A stretch of 46,388 nt of DNA from Cnuella takakiae (GTDB taxonomy: Bacteria; Bacteroidota; Bacteroidia; Chitinophagales; Chitinophagaceae), in NCBI RefSeq assembly GCF_001953305.1, contig NZ_MTFE01000010.1, positions 1,816,317 through 1,862,704 of the forward strand, written 5' to 3'. Positions 9,361-19,138 of the stretch are shown one piece after another; position 1 is the first letter of the stretch, and each line of letters opens with the position of its first letter. Under the pieces are notes generated by a model. That model was not told the DNA's origin and did not search any database. It worked only from the letters and a program-made list of their open reading frames with translations. The translations under genes and the position numbers were made by a program.

Positions 9361-10530
9361 TTATTTGTTGTTCTCTTCTATAATGTGTGTTGTAGCTACT
9401 GATAATTTGTTTGCGCTAAACACCTTGGTCAGAGACTTTATCTGGTAGAAAACAAATAGTGGGATACTGCTCAAAGCTTTGTAGATGCGTCTGTCTGTGT
9501 TTGAACTTGATAAAGACAGGTAAAAGCCTGCAGCAAAAATCATCATTCCCAGGAACCAAGGCAAAATGGAATAGCCTATGAGCCAATTGATTAATATACA
9601 ACCTAAGGAAAGTAACAGGAATATAAATAGTGGCGGCCTCAATAAAATCAGTCCGAATAGCAATTGGTTCCAGGAGCGATGACTGATACCCTTGGTGATT
9701 AGGCTAAATCCCAATACAAAGTACTTGAACCAGGTATTGATCCACCGGGCTCTTTGTTTTACCAACTGATCCGATTTAGAAGTTTTTTCGTCATAAACAA
9801 TGGCGCCTGCAGCATATCCAATCCTGTATCCCCGCTTTACAATTTCATACTGCAACACCTTATCAAACCCAGCTCCAACAATATCCATTTGGCCCAGGCA
9901 TTCCTGATATAATGCCACATCAAAAGCCATCCCTGAACCGGCTAGTGTAGCTGAAGAGCCTAGTTGATACAACAGCTTGCCATCATAATAATGGTAAAAG
10001 ATATCCCGGGCTGCATCCAGGCAGGCAAAAGTGGTATTTAGGTTTTTGGCTTTTCTAATGCCTTGTACTGCCCTAAGACCTTGGTCAAACAACAAATTAA
10101 GCTGGTTGATAAATTCAGGGTCAACCAGATTGTCACTGTCAATAATTGTAAGCCGTTGGTGTGGGCGTACAAACCGGTTGATTGCGTAAAAGTGCGATCG
10201 GGTATTGGATGCTAATACCCAGTCGGGTTTAAGCAAAATGATTTTTTCGTTGTCAAAGTGCAGGTCTGATATGTCGCAATTGTCCGCCACAATATAGACC
10301 AGGTAATTCGAGTAATTCAATTGCAGGATTGAATTCACTACTGTATGTAAAAGTTCTGTTTGCTGGTAGGCTGTTACTATAATAGCATAATCAGCTTCTT
10401 CGGTTGATTGAACCTGATTATGCTTTTTATTTGTTTTCACCTTTGCCAGTATGTACAGTAACAGGGGCAAAACAAGATTATACCCAATGGTAACCTGAAC
10501 TACTGCCCAAAAACCTTCTAATAAGTTCAT
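9361..10530 (-). CDS. Membrane GT2 glycosyltransferase with QxxRW motif
   Basis: The 389-residue protein has one N-terminal membrane segment (about 7-30), a GT-A domain and a C-terminal cluster of hydrophobic helices (about 285-355). Visible motifs are YAIIVTAYQQTELL near 48, the DxD IIDSDNLVDPEF (D131, D133) and QRARW at 259-263, which matches the QxxRW signature of processive GT2 enzymes such as hyaluronan and cellulose synthases. This suggests an inner-membrane enzyme that extends a glycan chain or transfers a sugar to a lipid carrier. It lies 26 bp after the co-polymerase gene. The polymer made is not predictable. Confidence 0.82.
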   Translation of the reverse strand: MNLLEGFWAVVQVTIGYNLVLPLLLYILAKVKTNKKHNQVQSTEEADYAIIVTAYQQTELLHTVVNSILQLNYSNYLVYIVADNCDISDLHFDNEKIILLKPDWVLASNTRSHFYAINRFVRPHQRLTIIDSDNLVDPEFINQLNLLFDQGLRAVQGIRKAKNLNTTFACLDAARDIFYHYYDGKLLYQLGSSATLAGSGMAFDVALYQECLGQMDIVGAGFDKVLQYEIVKRGYRIGYAAGAIVYDEKTSKSDQLVKQRARWINTWFKYFVLGFSLITKGISHRSWNQLLFGLILLRPPLFIFLLLSLGCILINWLIGYSILPWFLGMMIFAAGFYLSLSSSNTDRRIYKALSSIPLFVFYQIKSLTKVFSANKLSVATTHIIEENNK

Positions 10531-10556
10531 AAGCGGATGTTTTTTGATCCCTGGAT

Positions 10557-12713
10557 TTAATTTGAGTGCTTGCCGCTTTTATCCTTGTTGAGAATCCATC
10601 CAAGCAGGTTGCTGTTTTCCGATTTCAGGTTTTCCAGAACCTGCAATTTGTTTTGACTCAATTGCTCTCCTGATTGAAATACTATTACAGACTTGTCAGC
10701 CTGAACCATCCACTCCCTTGCCATGTTCAACGAGTCAAGAGATGGGGCATCAATGATGATGACATCATACAAATCTTTCAGCATTGCAATTTTTTGCCCA
10801 ACTACATCACTATTAGCTAATTCTGCAAGTGATTTGTCCGAACCAAGATTCCCTATTACCGGGATTGCATCCGGCTGGTTTGAAATTATAATAGTCGAGG
10901 ATGGATTGGAAATGAAGTCCTCAAAGTAAAAAGTAGTCCTAGTTAGCTTGCTCAACTCGGGTGTTTCAAAATTGCCATCAACGAGGAGCACGTTTTTGTT
11001 GGCAATTCTATAAGCCTGTGCAAGGTTGTATGCAATAAAAGATTTCCCTGCACCTGCCTGCAAACTGGTGATCGTCAAAACCTTTGGATTGTTACCTTCC
11101 TGGTCTATCTCGAACCTAATGTTGCGCAATTCTTTTTTGAGTTGTTTTTGCGTCTCGCTCTGAACGCCAGGCTGCTTTTCCCAAAGTTCAGTAAGATTGA
11201 AGCCTCTTTCATTCAGGTAAGGCAGGGTACCTAAAACCGTCATGCCGGATTTGTTGGCCAACATTGCGGCATCGTTAACGGCATTATCGAAGAAAAACAG
11301 GATAAATAAGACAACAATGCAGAATCCCAAACTTATTGCACCCGCAAGTATTACCAATAATAACTTCTTGGAAGGTAATTTGGTACCTGGCATTGATTTT
11401 TCAACCTGAACCAGCCTTGTTGTAAAGTTGGCATCTAAAAGTGCTTGGTTGTACTTGTTGGTTAACGCGTCATAATCTTTCCGGTATATTTCTACTTCGT
11501 CTTGCAGGTTTTTTATAGCTGCTTGGTTGGGAACCAAAGCGTAGAGCTTGCCATTCAGCCGGGTCAATTCAGCGTCCAGAGATGATACGCTGTTTTTTGC
11601 CAATTCCAGCGACAATTCTAGATTGGTTTTTTCTTCTATTAAATTCTTTTTGCTTGCTAGTGGATCATAATTTTGGTTATCATTGATCTGGTTGATTTTG
11701 GCAGACAAAGCACTTTGAAGGGAATCCATTCTTGTTTTCAGCCTTGAATCAAAATTGCTTTTTATATAATCGTCGTTGGCAGCAGCAATCCTGCTCCTGG
11801 TTTGAACTATATCCTGATTCAGTTTTGCCTGAACGCTTTCAAAATACCTCCTGTCATTGGGGTTGAACCGGGCGTTTATGCTTTGAATCGCGCCCTGGTA
11901 TGCATTTATATTTTTTCTTGCTTCCTGTCTTTTGGTTTCAAAGTCTGCAATTTGTGCGATCAAGGTACTTGCCTGATCATTTACGTCCAATACACCATTT
12001 CTAACTTTGTAAGCCTGCAAGGCTTGCATTTTCTTTTTTAAGGTGTCTTGCTTGCGGGTAATTACACTGTCCAGAAAAGCAATGGTTTTGTTCTTGTTCT
12101 GGTTCAAGGTACTGGTATGGTATGCAATAAATTCTTGGCATAATGTATTCAATGCGAACGCTGAAAGCATTGGATCCTCTGACTCAAATTGCAAGTCAAT
12201 AAAGTCGCTGTTGTTAACCCTGTAAACTACAAGATTGTTCCGGATCGATTCATAGTCATACTCAAATGATTCCAACAACTCATTCAGTCGCAACTCTGAA
12301 TTAACGGTAAGATCAAGGTCTTCACCTTTTTGGATCTTTTGTTGTAAGAGCGATAAGATTACTGGTATTTCTTTTTGGTTTATCTCCTGTAAAGTATTGC
12401 CTGGGATTCTGTACGGAGCGTTGTCTTTTAAATCATGTTGCAGGAGTTTGTAGGATACCTGCAATAAGTTCTTTTTTAAAACCATCATTTCAATGATGTT
12501 ATTGAACTCCTGATTGATTTTAGACTCCGGTAAATTGTTATTGAGAATTGCGTCCTCCCTGTTCACTATACCCGTTGCGATACGGGCCCTCGACTGATAG
12601 TTGTTCTTTAATTTCTGGGTAAGAAAAAATGAAATGCAGGCTGTAATAAGCGGCACTATAAAGAGGATCCACTTATACTTGAGTAAGTACCTGAAAAAAG
12701 CAGCTAGTTCCAT
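10557..12713 (-). CDS. Wzc/GumC-like polysaccharide co-polymerase with degenerate BY-kinase domain
   Basis: I place the start at ATG 12713 (718 residues); the longer frame to 12785 would add 24 residues and overlap the TolC-like gene. Order: membrane segment at about 14-33, Wzz-type periplasmic region, long coiled coil at about 200-430, second membrane segment at about 450-475, then a cytoplasmic P-loop domain. Walker A is GAGKS with K557 and Walker B is VIIIDAP near 651-657. The Walker A' segment reads LLVDGNF rather than the DxDxR form of bacterial tyrosine kinases, and no C-terminal tyrosine cluster is present. Such proteins control chain length and span the envelope with an outer-membrane partner. 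Autokinase activity is doubtful. Confidence 0.85.
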   Translation of the reverse strand: MELAAFFRYLLKYKWILFIVPLITACISFFLTQKLKNNYQSRARIATGIVNREDAILNNNLPESKINQEFNNIIEMMVLKKNLLQVSYKLLQHDLKDNAPYRIPGNTLQEINQKEIPVILSLLQQKIQKGEDLDLTVNSELRLNELLESFEYDYESIRNNLVVYRVNNSDFIDLQFESEDPMLSAFALNTLCQEFIAYHTSTLNQNKNKTIAFLDSVITRKQDTLKKKMQALQAYKVRNGVLDVNDQASTLIAQIADFETKRQEARKNINAYQGAIQSINARFNPNDRRYFESVQAKLNQDIVQTRSRIAAANDDYIKSNFDSRLKTRMDSLQSALSAKINQINDNQNYDPLASKKNLIEEKTNLELSLELAKNSVSSLDAELTRLNGKLYALVPNQAAIKNLQDEVEIYRKDYDALTNKYNQALLDANFTTRLVQVEKSMPGTKLPSKKLLLVILAGAISLGFCIVVLFILFFFDNAVNDAAMLANKSGMTVLGTLPYLNERGFNLTELWEKQPGVQSETQKQLKKELRNIRFEIDQEGNNPKVLTITSLQAGAGKSFIAYNLAQAYRIANKNVLLVDGNFETPELSKLTRTTFYFEDFISNPSSTIIISNQPDAIPVIGNLGSDKSLAELANSDVVGQKIAMLKDLYDVIIIDAPSLDSLNMAREWMVQADKSVIVFQSGEQLSQNKLQVLENLKSENSNLLGWILNKDKSGKHSN

Positions 12714-12757
12714 AAACGACAGCACTTTGCGTGTTGATATAAGATAAATATGTGCAA

Positions 12758-13468
12758 TTATTGTTTTATGGAATCTGAAGTCCAATAATTCAGTTCTTCC
12801 AATTTCGTCCCAATAAGTGCTTCTAATTCTGCTTTCGCAATTAACAACTGCGCCTCCATGTCTATCCGGTTTTGGTTTGCACTATTAACCGCTGATAGCG
12901 CAGAATTGTAATTTTCAAAAGTTTCTTCTCCTTTCTCAAATTTTGAAGTAACCAGTTGCAGTAGGTTTTCTGCATCTTGGGCCGCTTTGATCCTTATTTT
13001 AAGATTTGTAAGACGTTGTGTATAAACAAAGTATTTTTCTTTTACTGTGTTTTCCAGAATCAGGTCATATTCTTTTTTTTCCAGGTGGGCAATATCTAAA
13101 TGTTGCCTGGATGTTCTTACCTGATTGCCTTTCTGTAACAATCCACCCAAATTTAAATTCAGGCCGTATTGATAACCATTCAATAAATAAGCGTTTGTGT
13201 TGGTTGCGCTAAGGTTTTGATTGCGCATGTAGGCAAAATTGAGAACATCGAACCAGGCAACTTTGCTGTTCTTTAGTTGGGTTTCTGCTATTGCAATCTG
13301 TCGTTCGAAAGACTTTGCTTTTGGGTAGTTTTCCTTTGCCAGGTTGATCATTCTTTCCAGTAAAGGATAAGAAATTTCATTCATCATCGAAGACTGGGCA
13401 CTAATAGCACTATTTAGAAAAGATAGTGTGACCACTAAACACAATTTTTTTACAAGCACCTCAGTCAA
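12758..13468 (-). CDS. Short TolC-like outer-membrane efflux family protein
   Basis: The product is 236 residues, about half the usual 420-450 for TolC-type channels. A signal peptide is visible (LVKKLCLVVTLSFLNSAISAQ), followed by long amphipathic helices with FERQIAIAETQLKNSKVAWFDVLNF and LTNLKIRIKAAQDAENLLQLV typical of outer-membrane efflux proteins. The sequence looks like a single repeat of the family rather than a truncation: it ends in an ordinary stop with no visible continuation downstream. No in-frame ATG exists; TTG 13468 or GTG 13459 must start it. It is first in the minus-strand run and probably pairs with the co-polymerase just downstream in envelope transit. No Wza-type export protein is in the window. 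Confidence 0.7.
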   Translation of the reverse strand: MTEVLVKKLCLVVTLSFLNSAISAQSSMMNEISYPLLERMINLAKENYPKAKSFERQIAIAETQLKNSKVAWFDVLNFAYMRNQNLSATNTNAYLLNGYQYGLNLNLGGLLQKGNQVRTSRQHLDIAHLEKKEYDLILENTVKEKYFVYTQRLTNLKIRIKAAQDAENLLQLVTSKFEKGEETFENYNSALSAVNSANQNRIDMEAQLLIAKAELEALIGTKLEELNYWTSDSIKQ

Positions 13469-14473
13469 TTTAGTAGTTTGGTATGAAGGTCAATAATGAT
13501 TAAGCCTTAGCTGAAATATTTTGGAAAATTAAGAAAAACCGAATTAATTCTATTTATTAATTAAAAGCATATGCATTAACAGTATCTAATTGCATGAGTA
13601 TAAAATGGTAATTGATTATATTTTAATGTAATGCTGAGTAATTTTTATAGTTAATTACAACTTCCCATTAGGTGAAAGCATGCAAATGTATTTTCCATTG
13701 TAGTAGCTGGTTTTTTTTTGGAAGTAATTGTCCAGGTACTCTGCAGGTAAATATGCTAAAGAGCAGGCGCATTATGAGAACCGATTTTATGCTATTGATT
13801 CGGTGCGAAGGCGTAATGGATGCACCTGAGATGCACTGCAACAGAGGAGGTGGGCGAACCTGATAAGAATAAAGGAAAATGGAAACCAGGACGCTATTCA
13901 CCCACAATTGTGAAGCCCTTCCAGCAAAAGCAATGGCTTGCAGGCCATAATTGATTTTCCATAAGATTATTGGTACAAAGCAGGAATGCCCTGAAATTTG
14001 GAACACAGCATTTTTCCCAAAGCCGGCTGCTGCAAATCATCTTTTACTGAACGGCTATTTTCAATTCTTTTTGTGCTCAGGCAGAACAATTAAGCACTAC
14101 TTACACAATTGCACAATGAACTATTGGTGGAAAGACTAGTGGAACTGGGCTAAGTAGGGACCATAAGCTCCGTATAATATTGTAGCAGCCTTTTTTTCAG
14201 AGGCCATACACGTTATTTTATTGGTTTGAATCTTCTTTATCCCAAGTCATCAAAAAGCTACCGGCAATCAAATGTTTGGCAACCTGAGAAAGAACCGGTG
14301 ATCCAGGTTGTGTATGAATTGCTCCGGTAGTACAGTAATAGCACATTGTTGCTCTGCCAAAGACGCACGGCTTTCCTGTTTCATTAATTAATCCAGGGGT
14401 AACCTTCCATTAATGATCGGGTAACCTCGGCCTGCCACCTTCACCCATCATACATCCCAACAAAGAAAATTTC
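13469..14473. other. 1-kb region without a supported gene
   Basis: This stretch separates the leftward polysaccharide operon from the rightward SusC gene. The first 200 bp are very AT-rich and should hold the promoter and leader of the leftward operon, though I find no exact TAnnTTTG element there. From about 13661 the composition rises to average. Short frames exist on both strands, but none has a recognisable domain or a convincing start. The SusC promoter should lie in the last few hundred bases but I cannot place it. No tRNA, repeat array or insertion sequence end is seen. Confidence 0.5.
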
Positions 14474-17400
14474 ATGAGTCAATTGTACAATTGCTGGAAA
14501 AAGCAGTTACCATTCCTGCTGCTGCTTTGTTTCAATGCCTTCCATGCAACTGCCCAAAGGCAGGTTACCGGTACTGTACGTAGTGAGAACAATCCCGTGG
14601 CGGGCGCCACCATACAAGTAAAGCGCTCGGGGGCACAGGTTACCACTGATGCAAAGGGCAATTATCGTATTGCTGCAGAACCATTGGATTCGCTTTTGAT
14701 CAGTAGTGTTGGTTTTGAAACAATAGTTGTTGCTGCTGAAGATGGACGCATTGTGCCTATGCGCAACAGCACAAAGGACATGAGCGAAGTGGTGGTTACG
14801 GCGCTCGGCATCAAACGCGAAGAAAAATCCCTTGGATACGCAGCACAGGTAATTAAAGAGTCTGCTGTTAAAGATGCCCGCTCCAATAACTGGGTGAACA
14901 GCCTTTCCGGCAAAGTTGCAGGGCTTAATATACAAGGTGCCGGTGCAGGTCCGATGGGTTCTTCCCGCATTACCTTACGGGGTGAAAACTCGTTGAATCT
15001 GGACAACAACCAGGCACTGATTGTTGTGGATGGCGTACCGGTTAGTAACCGGATTACCGGTACCGGCAACTCCTCGCACCTGTCTGCTGACAGCCCCGTT
15101 GATTTTGGTTCATCGGTTTCCGATATTAATCCCGACGACATCGAGAAAATTACGGTACTAAAGGGGCCGGGTGCAACGGCCCTTTATGGTAGCAGGGCCG
15201 CCGGCGGCGCTATTATCATCACCACCAAAACAGGTGTTCGCAAAGACCGTGGGCTAGGCGTTACCTACAATACAAGTTTCAGCCTGGACCAGGTTAACCG
15301 CTGGCCCGATTACCAGTTTGACTATGGTGAAGGGCGTACCAATGCTTATTTTTCCTACCTGGATGGACCAGATGGCCCCAATACGGCTACCAGTGTTTCT
15401 GCCGGTCGTGCATGGGGTCCTCGTTTTAATGGGCAGCTTTATTACCAGTACAACCCTGCGGCTCCCGATGGCAGGTCAACAGCTCCCACCCCCTGGGTAG
15501 CCAACGAAGACTATATCTCCGGATTTTTTCGCACGGGCAGGACTATTACCAACAGCCTTTCATTCGAAGGCGGTTCAGAAAAAGGCACGGCAAGGCTTTC
15601 CCTCACCCACCTGAAAAATGAATGGATACTGCCCAATACTGGTTTTGAAAGAATAAATGCAGCCTTGTCCCTTAACCACAAGTTGTCCGACAGGCTCACT
15701 ATTGCCGGTAAGGTAAACTATACCAACAAGTGGAGTGATAACCTGCCAGCAGCCGGTTACAACAACCAAAGCCTTATGTACTTCCTGATATTGGGTACCA
15801 CACCTAATATTAAGCCTGAGTGGTTCAAGCCTTACTGGGAGCCTGGGCTGGAAGGCGTGAAGCAAAGGAATCCCTTCAACCCCGGGCCGGATAATCCCTA
15901 CCTTGATCTTTACGAGATGCTGAATAAGATGAACAAACACGGAGTGATCGGTTCGGTTTCTGCAACCTATGCCCTTACAGATCATCTTTCGCTCATGTTG
16001 CGCAGCGGCCTGGATATGAGTTATGAGGCCCAATCGCAGCAGCGGCCCTTCAGCATGACCAAGTTTCCGCGGGGCATGTACCGTGAGCAAACCGTATTTA
16101 ATTATGAAATGAACAATGATCTGTTGCTTTCCTACAATAACAACTTAGGAAATGCTTTCCGGTATACCGTTTCAGGGGGCGCCAACGCCATGCGGCAGCA
16201 GTACGATTTCAATGGCATTTATGCCGATCAACTGGCACAACCCGGCATTTACCAGTTGTCCAACAGCCTTGATCCCGCGGTAGCAGATCCCCAAAAAAGT
16301 ACCAAGGCCATTATTAGTGTATACGGTACGGGCCAGCTGGCTTACCGTGAAAAGATATTTCTGGATATTACTGGCCGCAACGACTGGTCGAGCTCGCTTC
16401 CTTACGGCAATAATTCTTTTTTTTACCCTTCCTTAAGCACTTCATTCCTGCTGAATGAACTGGTGCGGCTGCCGGAAGCTGTTTCGTTTGCCAAACTGCG
16501 TTTTTCATGGGCACAGGTAGGCAACGATACCCGTCCCTACCAAACTGCCAAGTACTACGACCGTATTTATGGCAACAATTTCACCAACCCCAATACGCTT
16601 TTTAATGCCGACCTGAAGCCCGAGATAACCTCCAGTTTCGAGGCGGGCATTGACCTGCGCCTGCTCCGCAACCGCCTGAATATCGACTTCTCTGTTTACG
16701 ACAATTACAGCCGCAACCAAATCCTGGCCATTCCGCTGGATCTAACATCAGGTTATGCAAACGGGCTTGTTAATGCAGGCCTGATCAACAGCAAGGGTGT
16801 GGAACTGGCGCTTACCGGAAAGCCGGTGGCGGGTAAAAACTTTAATTGGTCCACTACACTCACCTGGAGCCGCAACCGCAGCTATGTAAAAGAACTGGCC
16901 GAGGGCATTACTACACAGGTTATTTATGCCCACAACAGCAATGTGAGCATTGAAGCAAGGGTAGGGGGGCGGATGGGAGATATGTACGGTAAGGGGTTTC
17001 AGCGCACTGCCGACGGGCAGATCATTTACGGCACCAATGGCTTGCCCGCACCACTTGATCCGGAACTGAAAAAGTGGGGCAATGCTTTTGCCGATTGGAA
17101 AGCAGGCATCATGAATGAGTTCGTTTACAAGAATGTGCGCTTCAGCTTCCTGTTTGATGGACAAATGGGCGGCAGCATGTATTCGCAAACCAACCACAAA
17201 CTCAATACCCTTGGAAAGACGAAGGTAACCCTGCCGGGCCGCGACAATGGTATTGTTGGCGCAGGTGTGGTACTGGACCCTGCCATTGGCAAGTACGTTC
17301 CCAATACCACCAATGTTGCCGCATCTGCTTATTACGACAACGTATACCAGATTGGTAATGCGGAGATGAATATTTTTGACGCTTCTTTTTTAAAGCTCCG

Positions 17401-17626
17401 GGAAGCGCGCCTGGAGTTTAACCTCCCCCAGCCCTTGCTCCGAAAGGTTGGTGTGCGGCAAACCAGTATTGCCGTATATGGACGGGAGTTATTCAACATT
17501 ACTAAGTTCCCGGGCTTTGATCCGGAAGGTGGTAACCTGAACAACGGAACACTAACGCCCGGCGTGGAACTAACACAATTTCCCTCTACCCGCAATATGG
17601 GCGTTAACCTCACTTTCAAATTTTAA
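14474..17626 (+). CDS. SusC/RagA-type TonB-linked outer-membrane transporter
   Basis: The 1050-residue protein has a signal peptide ending near ATAQ (residue 28), a carboxypeptidase-regulatory-like domain (about 29-105, VTGTVRSENNPVAGATIQVK), the SusC signature EVVVTALGIKREEKSLGYA, a plug domain (about 120-235, with LIVVDGVPVSN and ATALYGSRAAGGAIIITTK) and a 22-strand barrel ending in the aromatic LTFKF. SusC proteins import ligands delivered by a SusD lipoprotein using TonB energy. Its SusD partner starts 21 bp downstream. Neighbouring phosphodiesterase genes suggest a phosphorylated ligand, but the transporter itself does not reveal it. No ECF sigma or anti-sigma gene is adjacent. Confidence 0.95.
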   Translation: MSQLYNCWKKQLPFLLLLCFNAFHATAQRQVTGTVRSENNPVAGATIQVKRSGAQVTTDAKGNYRIAAEPLDSLLISSVGFETIVVAAEDGRIVPMRNSTKDMSEVVVTALGIKREEKSLGYAAQVIKESAVKDARSNNWVNSLSGKVAGLNIQGAGAGPMGSSRITLRGENSLNLDNNQALIVVDGVPVSNRITGTGNSSHLSADSPVDFGSSVSDINPDDIEKITVLKGPGATALYGSRAAGGAIIITTKTGVRKDRGLGVTYNTSFSLDQVNRWPDYQFDYGEGRTNAYFSYLDGPDGPNTATSVSAGRAWGPRFNGQLYYQYNPAAPDGRSTAPTPWVANEDYISGFFRTGRTITNSLSFEGGSEKGTARLSLTHLKNEWILPNTGFERINAALSLNHKLSDRLTIAGKVNYTNKWSDNLPAAGYNNQSLMYFLILGTTPNIKPEWFKPYWEPGLEGVKQRNPFNPGPDNPYLDLYEMLNKMNKHGVIGSVSATYALTDHLSLMLRSGLDMSYEAQSQQRPFSMTKFPRGMYREQTVFNYEMNNDLLLSYNNNLGNAFRYTVSGGANAMRQQYDFNGIYADQLAQPGIYQLSNSLDPAVADPQKSTKAIISVYGTGQLAYREKIFLDITGRNDWSSSLPYGNNSFFYPSLSTSFLLNELVRLPEAVSFAKLRFSWAQVGNDTRPYQTAKYYDRIYGNNFTNPNTLFNADLKPEITSSFEAGIDLRLLRNRLNIDFSVYDNYSRNQILAIPLDLTSGYANGLVNAGLINSKGVELALTGKPVAGKNFNWSTTLTWSRNRSYVKELAEGITTQVIYAHNSNVSIEARVGGRMGDMYGKGFQRTADGQIIYGTNGLPAPLDPELKKWGNAFADWKAGIMNEFVYKNVRFSFLFDGQMGGSMYSQTNHKLNTLGKTKVTLPGRDNGIVGAGVVLDPAIGKYVPNTTNVAASAYYDNVYQIGNAEMNIFDASFLKLREARLEFNLPQPLLRKVGVRQTSIAVYGRELFNITKFPGFDPEGGNLNNGTLTPGVELTQFPSTRNMGVNLTFKF

Positions 17627-17647
17627 GTAGTACCAAAGGAAAGTACC

Positions 17648-19129
17648 ATGAAACTGTTACCCATAGGAACCGTGCTGCTGGCCGCCACTTTGCTGGGCAC
17701 AGCCTGTACCAAGAACTTCGAAGAACGCAATACGGATCCCAACCGCCCAAAGGAAATCACACCTGGTGTTATGTTGGGTCAATTGCAGTACCGCATCGTC
17801 AACAGCAGCATCAGCGCTGCACGCAATTTTACCCACGAACTAATGCAGGTAGATGCGCCCCGCGCCAGCACCAGCGGTGCTGGCCTGCACCGCTATGTTG
17901 TGGAGCCTGGCGCCGGTGTATGGACCTCCTTTTACAACCTGCTTACTGATATAGAGGAGATCAATACCATTGCAAAAGAACTTAACGAGCCTAACTACCG
18001 CGCCATTGCACTGATATACAAAGCATGGGCGTATTCTATTCTGACCGATTTGCATGGGGACATACCTTTTTCAGATGCGATCAAGGCAAGTGAAGGCGTG
18101 TTGCAGCCAAAGTTCGATAGCCAAAAGGATATCTATATGCAACTGCTGCAAGGCCTGGACACGGCCAATGCCATTATGACAACCAATAAAGCGCTTACCT
18201 ATGGCGGCGACCAGGTGTATAATGCCAATGCAATAATTGGCGGCGTAAATACCGGTATGGTAAAATGGAAAAGATTCTGCAATTCTCTAAAGCTGCGGCT
18301 GCTGCTGCGCACCTCCAAACGGGATGGTGAACTGAACGTGCGGGAACAGATCAACCAGATACTGGCTAACCCAACTGCTTATCCTCTTTTTGCAGCTAAT
18401 AGCGATGAGGCGATTTTCCGTTATCCGGGTACTTTTCCTTATTTCAATCCTTATTTCAATGCCCGCCAGGTGGATTGGCGGGATGGCAACTACTTCACCC
18501 AGTTTTTTCTCAACAACCTGAATAGCTGGAACGATCCGCGGCGTGGAGTATGGGCAACAACGATCAACGTAGGGGGCGTGCCCACTTACCGTGGCATTGA
18601 GAGCGGTTATGCCACCAGCCGGGAATATACCGTGGGCAGCAATAGCAGTTACAACGATGCACTGAAAACCCTTCCTCAACTCGGCGTGATGATGACCTAT
18701 GCCGAGGTGGAATTCATGAAAGCCGAACTGGCACTTAAAGGCTACCCTACGGGTGCAACGCCGAGGCAACACTACGAGGCTGCTATTGCTGCATCCATGT
18801 TGCAGTGGGGAGTAGCCATGCCGGCAACGTACCTGGAACAGCCCGGAGTTGCCTACGATGCAACTGCATCGGCCGAGGCGCAGCTGGAGCAAATCATGCT
18901 GCAGAAGTATTATGCTTATTTCTTTGTTGATTTCCAGGCATGGTTCGAGAAACGCCGCACCGGCTATCCGATCCTGCCTCGTGGTTCCGGCATCCCGGTA
19001 GAAAATAAATTTCCCAACCGCATCCCCTATCCATCTTATCTGCAATCGCTAAACGCTGCTAACCTGGCAGCAGCCGTTTCTGCCATCGGTGGTGATAGGA
19101 GCGATGTAAAAGTTTGGTGGGCTCAATAA
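17648..19129 (+). CDS. SusD/RagB-family surface lipoprotein
   Basis: This 493-residue lipoprotein has the signal peptide MKLLPIGTVLLAATLLGTAC with lipobox LGTAC, then NFEERNTDPNRP, a common N-terminus of the SusD-like_2 group. TPR-type helices with AIALIYKAWAYSILTDLHGDIPFSDA near 120-145 and the late AEVEFMKAELALKG near 350 are characteristic. SusD proteins cap the SusC barrel on the cell surface and bind the ligand. The gene follows SusC by 21 bp and precedes the GDPD-like gene by 9 bp, so all three are very likely cotranscribed. Length is normal for the family. Confidence 0.93.
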   Translation: MKLLPIGTVLLAATLLGTACTKNFEERNTDPNRPKEITPGVMLGQLQYRIVNSSISAARNFTHELMQVDAPRASTSGAGLHRYVVEPGAGVWTSFYNLLTDIEEINTIAKELNEPNYRAIALIYKAWAYSILTDLHGDIPFSDAIKASEGVLQPKFDSQKDIYMQLLQGLDTANAIMTTNKALTYGGDQVYNANAIIGGVNTGMVKWKRFCNSLKLRLLLRTSKRDGELNVREQINQILANPTAYPLFAANSDEAIFRYPGTFPYFNPYFNARQVDWRDGNYFTQFFLNNLNSWNDPRRGVWATTINVGGVPTYRGIESGYATSREYTVGSNSSYNDALKTLPQLGVMMTYAEVEFMKAELALKGYPTGATPRQHYEAAIAASMLQWGVAMPATYLEQPGVAYDATASAEAQLEQIMLQKYYAYFFVDFQAWFEKRRTGYPILPRGSGIPVENKFPNRIPYPSYLQSLNAANLAAAVSAIGGDRSDVKVWWAQ

Positions 19130-19138
19130 GCAACCCTC

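Noticed and set aside
13668-14139. Several 60-110 residue frames on both strands between the polysaccharide locus and SusC
   Set aside because: They overlap one another on opposite strands, have implausible amino-acid content and no recognisable motif.
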